Shown here: positions 1 through 4,998 of the stretch, piece by piece
Position numbering within the stretch: position 1 is the first letter of the stretch
Layout of the letters: each line of letters starts with the position of its first letter
Assembly: GCA_020859875.1 (NCBI GenBank)
Contig: JAJBVJ010000078.1
Span: forward strand, 1 to 6,819
DNA from: Rikenellaceae bacterium
Lineage (GTDB): Bacteria > Bacteroidota > Bacteroidia > Bacteroidales > Rikenellaceae
Length of the DNA stretch: 6,819 bases
Direction of reading: 5' to 3'
Translations under genes and position numbers: made by a program
The notes under the pieces: model-generated
Seen by the model: only the letters and a program-made list of their open reading frames with translations
Database searches by the model: none
What the model was told of the DNA's origin: nothing

Positions 1-1
1 T

Positions 2-373
2 TCGCTGGTATCGGTCGATGGTCGCCCGCGGCTTATAACATATGACGGTAAATTTCTATTGGCCGGGTTGGAATATGACGAGTTGAAACCTCTATCGGAC
101 GGATGGGCCGCATTCAGCAGGCAGGGAAAATGGGGATATGCCGACATACATGGAAATATCGTGGTCGAGCCCCGGTTCGATGCCGCTGGGAATATGCACG
201 ATGGTTTCGCCCCGGTCTGTCTTAACGGTAAGTGGGGTTATATAGATTCGTCCGGAGAATGTGTTACGGGATTCGAATACGATAGAGCTATGGGGGTAAG
301 AAACGGAGTGGCGATTGTATATAAAGGTGGAAAAATGGTAGAAATGTCAATAAAAAATAAGATTAAAAGGTGA
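2..373 (+). CDS. WG-repeat protein, 5' end cut off by the window
   Basis: The reading frame is open from base 2 to the TGA at 371-373 with no stop, so the start lies left of the window. The TTG at 59 is only an internal codon. The visible 123 residues form about three and a half copies of a WG-type repeat of roughly 33 residues. Each copy follows the pattern 'DG-A-hydrophobic ... GKWGY-D--G--V----YD-A'. Two copies keep the classical GKWGY core, the first visible copy is degenerate, and the last breaks off after GGKMVEM before a lysine-rich tail. WG repeats are thought to form beta-rich binding surfaces and have no known catalytic activity. The protein resembles the C-terminal half of the gene at 1329-2803, so the missing N-terminus may also be kinase-like; that is inference. 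The vWA gene starts 57 bp downstream on the same strand, so co-transcription is plausible. Confidence 0.85.
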   Translation, partial: SLVSVDGRPRLITYDGKFLLAGLEYDELKPLSDGWAAFSRQGKWGYADIHGNIVVEPRFDAAGNMHDGFAPVCLNGKWGYIDSSGECVTGFEYDRAMGVRNGVAIVYKGGKMVEMSIKNKIKR

Positions 374-380
374 AAATATA

Positions 381-397
381 ATTCTTTCCGAAAGAAT
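381..397 (+). repeat. Short inverted repeat between the WG and vWA genes
   Basis: ATTCTTTC, one central base, then GAAAGAAT: a perfect 8-bp inverted repeat starting 7 bases after the WG gene stop codon. As RNA it would form an AT-rich stem with a 3-base loop. The following sequence (ACATATATTT) is AT-rich but is not a clean U-tract, so it is at best a weak terminator. It could also be an operator-type site for the vWA gene. Confidence 0.35.
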
Positions 398-430
398 ACA
401 TATATTTAAGGTTCAAAAAGTAAACATCAT

Positions 431-1285
431 ATGTATTCTGCACGGATTACCCGCCATAACCCTACGGCTTTTATTCTTCTGATCGATCATAGCGGCTCGA
501 TGGAGGAGAAAATGCAGTTCGGCAAAACCTCCACTACAAAAGCCGAAGTGGTCGCAATCGTAACCAATATGTTGATTGCCGAACTTATAAACCGCTGCCG
601 CAAGGACGACGGTATCGTAGATTATTTCGATATAGCGGCGGTCGGTTATTCGGGAGAGAAGGCGGAACTGCTTTTAAGTCCATCCTACACCTTTGTGAAA
701 CCTTCCCGTCTCGAGCGGCGCAATTGCCGTAAAAAACTCATTACCCAGGAGAGGGTATATCCCGACGGCCAGACCAGGATCTCATCCAACGAGGTGAAAT
801 ATTGGGTGGAGCCGAAGGCCGATGGCAATACACCGATGCGGTCGGCCCTGGATACCGCTCTGAATTTGCTCACCCGCTGGTGCAGCAACCCCGCCAACAA
901 GGATTCCTATCCTCCGACCGTTTTCAATATTACGGACGGGGAGGCAACCGACGGCGACAACGATATGCTCTGCTCGCTTGCCAACGAGATCAAGGCTACC
1001 GGAACTTCCGACGGCCGGACACTGCTGATAAACATCAATATATCCTCGACCTCTTCCGATAAGACCGTCATATTCCCGGGAAGTAAGGACGACCTGCCCG
1101 GTTGCAGGTATACCAATCTGCTTTATGATATGTCCAGCGATATGCCCCGGCAATATACGGAAATGATCCAGGATATAAAGGAGGGCTCCCTTCCGCCATA
1201 CCGCGGGATGAGCCTCAATACCAGCGCCGGAAGCCTTATTTCAATGATGAACATAGGTTCGATTAGCATTGGCCGTCTAATTTAG
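431..1285 (+). CDS. vWA domain protein, TerY-like, intact MIDAS
   Basis: A 284-residue protein that is nearly all one von Willebrand factor A domain. After a short N-terminal strand region, the metal-ion-dependent adhesion site is complete: Asp19, Ser21 and Ser23 in IDHSGSM, Thr134 in GNTPM, and Asp169 in ITDG. Such domains bind a divalent ion and usually mediate protein-protein contact. There is no signal peptide or membrane segment, so it is probably cytoplasmic. Residues 259-276 (RGMSLN...MMNIGS) resemble the C-terminal tail common in Bacteroidota members of this family. The ATG at 431 is the first methionine and leads directly into the domain. The family is often encoded beside Ser/Thr kinases and PP2C phosphatases, and here a degenerate kinase gene starts 43 bp downstream. 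The function is inferred: a scaffold or adaptor in a signalling complex with the pseudokinase/WG product. The vWA assignment is firm; the pathway is not known. Confidence 0.88.
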   Translation: MYSARITRHNPTAFILLIDHSGSMEEKMQFGKTSTTKAEVVAIVTNMLIAELINRCRKDDGIVDYFDIAAVGYSGEKAELLLSPSYTFVKPSRLERRNCRKKLITQERVYPDGQTRISSNEVKYWVEPKADGNTPMRSALDTALNLLTRWCSNPANKDSYPPTVFNITDGEATDGDNDMLCSLANEIKATGTSDGRTLLININISSTSSDKTVIFPGSKDDLPGCRYTNLLYDMSSDMPRQYTEMIQDIKEGSLPPYRGMSLNTSAGSLISMMNIGSISIGRLI

Positions 1286-1312
1286 AACGGATCGGACGAT
1301 CCGGATTCCGTT
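1286..1312 (+). repeat. Intercistronic hairpin directly after the vWA stop
   Basis: A potential RNA hairpin begins on the base after the vWA stop codon and ends 16 bases before the next gene's ATG. AACGGA (1286-1291) pairs with TCCGTT (1307-1312). TC pairs with GA past a bulged T, and GGA pairs with TCC past a bulged G, closing on a CGA loop. That gives about 11 base pairs with two single-base bulges. No U-tract follows, so it is not a classical terminator. It may act in mRNA processing or in setting relative expression of the two genes. Confidence 0.4.
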
Positions 1313-1328
1313 AATATACCCCCATCTT

Positions 1329-2803
1329 ATGATAAACCTTAATAACTTGCTGGAATCCGTTAACAACCCAAACGGACGGTTCCGTACACTCGATGGAATA
1401 TATCCGTCGACCGACGGCGGAGAAATTCGTTTCCATTCGGGAACGAGCTATTGTGATTTCGGTATGGCGATAAGAACATTCCGGTAAAGGTAAGATGCTA
1501 CCTCGACAGGAACGAGCAGCGGACCCGTCGGCTCCAGGCGGTTTCGGCATTTCTTTCCGCTATCGACGAATCGGTCTACAACGGGTTCTCTTACCATCCT
1601 GCCGAACTGCTGGTGTTCGACGACAGCGGAAAGTATATATATGTGGATTTATCGGTGGGGAAGATGGCTGAAGGTATGCCTTTATTGCCCTATTGTAAAA
1701 TGCACCTTGGACGGAATTCCGGGGAGGTGGACAAAAACATCGGAAGGCTTTTGAAAGAAATCTCGTCTTTCGCTTCCCGGCATATTTCCCACAGGCTACA
1801 TACCGGAGGAATCCATCCGGGGAAATTATACGTCGACCAGGGAGGGATCACCCTCACGGGATTCGACCGTTCATGCCGTACGGAATGTGAAACGGAAGCG
1901 GCGGATTTGGCATTCTTATTTACTGCGGTTTACCTTTCATGCTCCGACCGCCTTATTACGGAGATAATTCCCGGGGTCCCATTTACCTCTTTTTGCAGTA
2001 AAGAAAATATAAATGCTGCGCCAGATGAGAAGACAACGTGGAGCCGCATATTAAAGACGGTAGCCCGTGATCCCGCATGCCCGTCTGCGATGGGGCGGTT
2101 ATGCTCCGGGCTATCGGGCTTATTGGACGGGAAGGAAAAACTTGCGAAGGTAATCGGCGGGATGCTTACGGATATGGTGCAACTTGCCGAATGCGGGATA
2201 TTCCGCTCTTTGGGATGGGAATGCATTTCCGGCCGCTCGGAAAAGGGATCGCCGAACCCGACAGATCCCGGGTCGTCGCCGGTACGTTACGAATTTGTAG
2301 GCGATCTCTCATGTATGCTGATGCGGGCATTCGACGGGAAGGTCTGGCGTTATATAGACAAGGATTCGAGGGTGCGGATAGCGGGGCCCTTTACGGCGGC
2401 TTCGGATTTCCGGGAGGGAATAGCCGCGGTCGAAGTAGCATCCGGGGCGGGATTGATAGATACCGGCGGCAACTTTGTTCTGGAACCCATTTTCGACGAT
2501 GTTGAGCTGGATATATCGGCAAACAGGATAATCGTTACGGTGGACGGAAAATCGGGTATTATGACACGTACCGGGGAGAAGGTCACGGAGATTGAATACG
2601 ACCATATCCTTCCGGAAAGGGAAGGGTTCTTCCTGGTTAAAAAAGGCGGTAAGTTCGGTCATATAAATTTTTACGGCGAGCCCGCTTCACCGATCATATA
2701 TGACGACGCCACCTGCTTCCGTAAAGGATATGCCAGGGTCGAACTACACGGCCGGAAGTTTCTCATCGGTACCGACGGGAAAGAGATCATGGATAATAAA
2801 TAA
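1329..2803 (+). pseudogene. Kinase-like (pseudokinase)-WG repeat gene, frameshifted in the N-lobe
   Basis: Translation from the ATG at 1329 gives MINLNNLLESVNNPNGRFRT, which matches the usual start of Bacteroidota protein-kinase-like proteins of vWA/PP2C clusters. It continues to about Ile48 and then hits a TAA at 1485-1487. The continuation (IPVKVRCYLDRNEQ...) lies in the -1 frame, which is open from 1457. One extra base between about 1454 and 1487 would restore a single 491-residue protein. In that model, the position of the ATP-anchoring lysine (VAIK motif) reads VKVRCY. The catalytic loop (HGDLKPDN type) reads THTGGIHPGK-like around residues 158-166, without Asp or Asn. The DFG-equivalent reads TGFD (177-180). 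The fold is therefore kinase-like but should lack phosphotransfer activity. Residues about 321-490 are five degenerate WG-like repeats. I see no slippery heptamer for programmed frameshifting, so a real mutation or a sequencing error is more likely. Confidence 0.65.
1613..2803 (+). CDS. Intact 3' reading frame of the broken gene: degenerate kinase C-lobe plus WG-like repeats
   Basis: This is the part of the frameshifted locus that can be read without interruption, 396 residues if the GTG at 1613 is used. The frame stays open upstream to 1457, and those residues continue the kinase fold, so 1613 is unlikely to be a true start. The first ATG is codon 18, at 1664. Visible parts: strand-rich kinase remnant (1-60); degenerate catalytic loop LHTGGIHPG (62-70); TGFD in the DFG position (82-85); helical C-lobe (95-200); Ser/Pro/Gly-rich linker (206-224); then WG-like repeats at about 241-263, 264-296, 297-331, 336-365 and 370-395. 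The WG core has drifted to VWRY, GAGL, KSGI, KFGH and RKFL, while the trailing G-x-V...Y/F-D-D features persist. Stop TAA at 2801-2803 is the first base triplet of the palindromic terminator. If expressed alone it would lack the N-lobe. Confidence 0.5.
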   Translation: MFDDSGKYIYVDLSVGKMAEGMPLLPYCKMHLGRNSGEVDKNIGRLLKEISSFASRHISHRLHTGGIHPGKLYVDQGGITLTGFDRSCRTECETEAADLAFLFTAVYLSCSDRLITEIIPGVPFTSFCSKENINAAPDEKTTWSRILKTVARDPACPSAMGRLCSGLSGLLDGKEKLAKVIGGMLTDMVQLAECGIFRSLGWECISGRSEKGSPNPTDPGSSPVRYEFVGDLSCMLMRAFDGKVWRYIDKDSRVRIAGPFTAASDFREGIAAVEVASGAGLIDTGGNFVLEPIFDDVELDISANRIIVTVDGKSGIMTRTGEKVTEIEYDHILPEREGFFLVKKGGKFGHINFYGEPASPIIYDDATCFRKGYARVELHGRKFLIGTDGKEIMDNK

Positions 2804-2840
2804 TAACGTAAAAGCCGGATATCCGGCTTTTACGTTATTA
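2801..2840. terminator. Perfect 40-bp palindrome, bidirectional terminator
   Basis: Two exact 20-base arms meet at 2820/2821 with no spacer. As RNA it folds as GCCGG-ATAT-CCGGC with AAA upstream and TTTT downstream, in both directions, extended by a long A/T-rich stem. It sits between two convergent genes: its first three bases are the stop codon of the + gene, and the stop of the HAD gene begins one base beyond its right end (2842-2844). Placement and symmetry fit one terminator serving both strands. Confidence 0.85.
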
Positions 2841-2841
2841 T

Positions 2842-3480
2842 TCAATCGAAATAATCCCCGGGCAATCCCAGTTCCGTAACAAGTGCTTTTTTCAGGTCTT
2901 CATCCGGTTCGGGGCGGTAGACCCGGTTGCCCGCCGCTGCCCCCGCTTCGACATTTTGCGGCCCGTCGTCCAGAAAAAGTGATTCCTGCGGGGATATACC
3001 TGCTTGCAGGGCGAGCCGTTCGAAAATTTCCGGATCGGGTTTCAGAAGTTTCATTTCATAGGAGAAGAACATCCGGTCGAAATAGTCGGCCATCTTCATT
3101 CCCTGCTGGCCGAACCAGACGCGGTCGATCTCCGGGATCATTATTTCGTTTGTATTGCTCAGCACATAGAGCCTGAAATCCTTTCTCAGACGCCGTAGCA
3201 TATCGAGTTTATACGGGGCCAGCCCGACAATGAAATTATTAAGGGCATCGTCTATCTTCCAGGCGGGAATACTTTTGCCGGTAGATTGTCGGATATGGTC
3301 GTAGAGTTCCCACCGGGATGCTGTTCCCCTCTCGAGCTCCATGAATATTCCTTTCTGGAGGAAATTGTTTAGCAGTTGGTCGGCCTGGGTGAACCCCATT
3401 TTGTCGTAGGCATCGATCACCCTTTGCCGGTCGAGGTCGAGTAGTACTCCGCCCAGATCGAAAATTATATTTTTTACCAT
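2842..3480 (-). CDS. HAD-superfamily hydrolase, subfamily IA (YihX-like phosphatase)
   Basis: A 212-residue haloacid-dehalogenase-type hydrolase with all four motifs in order. Motif I is FDLGGVLLDLD with the nucleophile Asp8. Motif II is LSNTN (Ser108), motif III is LLKPDP (Lys147), and motif IV is FLDDGPQNVE (Asp171/Asp172). The second motif-I acid is Gly10, as in E. coli YihX (FDLGNV), a sugar-phosphate phosphatase acting on alpha-glucose-1-phosphate. Residues about 18-85 form the helical cap. The protein is cytoplasmic with no signal peptide. I chose the ATG at 3480 because MVKNIIFDLGG is the usual family start. A TTG three codons upstream is possible but adds nothing. It is a single-gene unit with its own promoter and a shared terminator. 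The substrate cannot be read from the sequence; small phosphorylated metabolites are likely. Confidence 0.9.
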   Translation of the reverse strand: MVKNIIFDLGGVLLDLDRQRVIDAYDKMGFTQADQLLNNFLQKGIFMELERGTASRWELYDHIRQSTGKSIPAWKIDDALNNFIVGLAPYKLDMLRRLRKDFRLYVLSNTNEIMIPEIDRVWFGQQGMKMADYFDRMFFSYEMKLLKPDPEIFERLALQAGISPQESLFLDDGPQNVEAGAAAGNRVYRPEPDEDLKKALVTELGLPGDYFD

Positions 3481-3506
3481 TCCTTGCAAATATTATCAAT
3501 ACCGGG

Positions 3507-3538
3507 CAAAAATAGTTTTTGAATCGAACAATACCAAT
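3507..3538 (-). promoter_or_regulatory. Bacteroides-type promoter of the HAD gene
   Basis: Read on the minus strand, ATTG (3538-3535) is followed by 20 bases and then TATTTTTG (3514-3507). The latter matches the Bacteroidota -7 consensus TAnnTTTG exactly. The former matches three of four bases of the -33 TTTG, at the expected 19-21 base spacing. Transcription should start near 3500, giving a leader of about 20 bases before the ATG at 3480. Confidence 0.65.
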
Positions 3539-3679
3539 ACATTTCCCCGTTATATTAAAAAGGAAAATTGGAGATGTTTTCGATCGGGAATAACCGGAAT
3601 AGATGGAATCAGCGCAGGGGAAATTTGGCTTGCAATTTGCTTGGACTGAACGAAATTAACCTTTAAAACCATTAGAATA

Positions 3680-4165
3680 ATGAGATCGCGCGTATTGATT
3701 CTGGCATCGCTTATTTTTATTGCGGCATGCAGTTCTTCCAACCACTACTCTTCGCTCAACAGGCAGCAGGTGGCCGAAAGGATCGATCGGAACATATCGG
3801 AAAAGGATTTTGTAATCGATGTAGACCGGGCCCTTCCCGCTCAGGGACGAAGTGTATCCCTCTCGGGAGGATATTCACTGCGAATCCATAACGATACGGT
3901 CTATTCCCACCTGCCCTATTACGGACGAGCTTACAGCCTTCCCTACGGAGGCGGTGAAGGGCTCAATTTCGAGGGAGCCATGGAAGGATACAGGGCGGAA
4001 ACGGGGAGTAAAGGGGAATGCGTGATCTCATTCCAGGTGAAAACCAAAGAAGACCGATACACCTTCAATATTACGATCTGGGAAACCGGTTCGGCCAACC
4101 TGACGGTTCTGTCCACGAACAAACAGACCATTAGTTTTACCGGAAAGATGAGACTTACCACATGA
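3680..4165 (+). CDS. DUF4251 family lipoprotein
   Basis: A 161-residue exported lipoprotein. Residues 1-16 are a short signal peptide (MRSRVLILASLIFIAA), with lipobox Ile14-Ala-Ala-Cys17; the mature protein would be lipidated at Cys17. The residues after Cys17 (SSSNHYS) contain no acids, so it lacks the acidic lipoprotein export signal typical of surface lipoproteins and may face the periplasm. The rest fits DUF4251, a Bacteroidota family of unknown function. It shows the F-V-I-D-V start, the SGGYSLRIHNDTVYSHLPYY segment ending in GRAY (78-85), the GLNFEG turn, an alternating beta-strand region ISFQVKTKEDRYTFNITI, and the closing NKQTISFTGKM. Its length is typical. The gene is divergent from the HAD gene and has no clear terminator before the NUDIX gene. 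The family call is firm and the function unknown. Confidence 0.88.
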   Translation: MRSRVLILASLIFIAACSSSNHYSSLNRQQVAERIDRNISEKDFVIDVDRALPAQGRSVSLSGGYSLRIHNDTVYSHLPYYGRAYSLPYGGGEGLNFEGAMEGYRAETGSKGECVISFQVKTKEDRYTFNITIWETGSANLTVLSTNKQTISFTGKMRLTT

Positions 4166-4219
4166 TACCGCCGGGATGCCCAATAGAGGGGAAAGCAATT
4201 TATTTGTCTTGTAAAAAGC

Positions 4220-4227
4220 TAACTTTG
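4220..4227 (+). promoter_or_regulatory. Putative -7 box upstream of the NUDIX gene
   Basis: TAACTTTG matches the Bacteroidota -7 consensus TAnnTTTG exactly and ends 34 bases before the NUDIX ATG, a normal distance. A TTTG at 4203-4206 is only 13 bases upstream, too close for a standard -33 element, so the upstream half of the promoter is weak. It suggests the NUDIX gene can be transcribed independently of the lipoprotein gene. Confidence 0.45.
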
Positions 4228-4261
4228 CAAATAAAGTAACTTCACTCGTAAAGTCGGAAAA

Positions 4262-4777
4262 ATGCATCCCCTTTCAAAATTCAAATACTGCCCGGCCTGC
4301 GGAAGCGGGCAGTTTTTGGTACATAACATAAAATCTAAAAAGTGCGGTGCCTGCGGGTTCGTCTATTATTTCAACCCGTCGGCGGCCGTCGCCTGTTTTG
4401 TCAGGGATGGTCAGGATAACCTATTGGTAGCGGTAAGGGGCAAAGAGCCGGCCAGGGGGACGTACGACCTCCCTGGCGGTTTTGTGGATGAGAACGAAAC
4501 GGGTGAAGAGGCAATCCTGCGCGAACTCAAAGAAGAAACCGGACTGCTGCCGCAGGCCGTGCGGTATCTTTTTTCCATCCCGAACATCTACCCATACAGC
4601 GGTTTTACGGTACGCACGCTCGATATGTTTTTCGAGTGTACAGTCGAAGAGCTGCGCTGTGCGGCTGCCGCCGACGATGTTGCAGAGTTGAAGATACTCG
4701 CTCCCGCACAGATCGATCCCGGCCGGTTCGGGCTGGAGTCGGTAAGGAAAGCCGTCTGTAAATATTACAAATTGTGA
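4262..4777 (+). CDS. NUDIX hydrolase with N-terminal zinc ribbon
   Basis: A 171-residue protein. Residues 10-31 hold two CxxC pairs (Cys10/Cys13 and Cys28/Cys31) forming a zinc ribbon. A NUDIX fold follows from about residue 39. The NUDIX box is perfect, G-x5-E-x7-REL-x-EE-x-GL, from Gly73 to Leu95 and including the metal-binding REL-K-EE core (87-92). The enzyme should cleave a nucleoside diphosphate linked to another group, releasing a nucleotide and using Mg or Mn. The zinc ribbon recalls NADH pyrophosphatase (NudC), but the protein is shorter and lacks the SQPWPFPxS signature found after the box in NudC, so the substrate is open. The ATG at 4262 is the only start that keeps the zinc ribbon. 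It is cytoplasmic. It follows the DUF4251 gene by 96 bp and is likely its own unit. Confidence 0.92.
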   Translation: MHPLSKFKYCPACGSGQFLVHNIKSKKCGACGFVYYFNPSAAVACFVRDGQDNLLVAVRGKEPARGTYDLPGGFVDENETGEEAILRELKEETGLLPQAVRYLFSIPNIYPYSGFTVRTLDMFFECTVEELRCAAAADDVAELKILAPAQIDPGRFGLESVRKAVCKYYKL

Positions 4778-4818
4778 ATACCCGTCCTCGAGTGCAATAA
4801 CAATAAGAGGAACTTTGC

Positions 4819-4836
4819 GGGAATAATTCCCTTTTT
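4819..4836 (+). terminator. Probable terminator of the NUDIX gene
   Basis: GGGAA (4819-4823) and TTCCC (4827-4831) form a short stem with a TAA loop, followed at once by five T residues (4832-4836). It lies 41 bases after the NUDIX stop codon. The stem is short, so readthrough into the hairpin-rich spacer is possible. Alternative pairings exist: TTTGCG (4814-4819) with CGCAAA (4838-4843), and GCGGG (4817-4821) with CCCGC (4844-4848). Confidence 0.5.
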
Positions 4837-4992
4837 GCGCAAACCCGCTTGGATATATCGCCCGGTTTCGGTAATTTAATATTACGAAAGAACGGTATAA
4901 CCCCTGCATAACCGTTTTCCTCCGGGATTTGAAATGTTTGGTTGATAATTGAATCACGGGAAGGAGGCTGCCATAAGGCAGCCTCTCTTTTT
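4837..4992 (+). ncRNA. Candidate structured RNA in the gene-free spacer, unclassified
   Basis: The 221-bp spacer between the NUDIX gene and the convergent secreted-protein gene holds no plausible ORF but several nested inverted repeats. CCCGG (4861-4865) pairs with CCGGG (4922-4926) and would enclose two hairpins. One is 4866-4889: a nine-pair stem with one bulged G and a TTAAT loop. The other is AACGGT (4891-4896) with ACCGTT (4911-4916). This is a compact three-way junction. A strong terminator (4964-4992) lies downstream on the same strand. No good promoter is visible; GAACTTTG at 4810-4817 is one mismatch from TAnnTTTG. I do not recognise a known RNA family. It may instead be a long 3' UTR of the NUDIX mRNA. 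Existence of the RNA is inference from hand folding. Confidence 0.3.
4964..4992 (+). terminator. Strong intrinsic terminator
   Basis: GAGGCTGCC (4964-4972) and GGCAGCCTC (4977-4985) form a perfect 9-bp GC-rich stem with an ATAA loop, followed by TCTTTTT (4986-4992). The T-tract is on the + side only, so it stops rightward transcripts, either NUDIX readthrough or a separate small RNA, just before the convergent gene ending at 4999. Confidence 0.85.
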
Positions 4993-4998
4993 GCTTGT

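Noticed and set aside
401..408. TATATTTA as a -7 promoter box for the vWA gene
   Set aside because: It has one mismatch to TAnnTTTG in an AT-rich stretch where such matches arise by chance, and there is no -33 TTTG at the right spacing. The gene may be co-transcribed with the upstream WG gene.
782..1153. Long open frame on the minus strand antisense to the vWA gene
   Set aside because: It is fully contained within a gene with a complete MIDAS motif, and its translation has no recognisable domain, so it is a shadow frame.
1454..1487. Programmed -1 ribosomal frameshift joining the two kinase reading frames
   Set aside because: The overlap interval contains no X-XXY-YYZ slippery heptamer or homopolymer run and no obvious downstream stimulatory hairpin. 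Mutation or sequencing error is simpler.
3481..3489. TTG start three codons upstream for the HAD gene
   Set aside because: Family members begin within a few residues of the FDLGG motif, the ATG at 3480 fits, and a TTG start has no supporting signal.
3632..3679. Promoter boxes GAAATTTG and GCAATTTG for the DUF4251 lipoprotein
   Set aside because: Each misses one or both of the leading TA bases and lacks a spaced -33 element. The lipoprotein promoter cannot be placed with confidence.
4222..4237. ACTTT...AAAGT inverted repeat overlapping the NUDIX -7 box
   Set aside because: Only five base pairs and AT-rich; this is expected by chance and too weak to call an operator.
4421..4957. 178-codon open frame on the minus strand across the NUDIX gene and spacer
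   Set aside because: Most of it is antisense to the NUDIX box. The translation has no domain-like pattern, and it runs through the hairpin-rich spacer.
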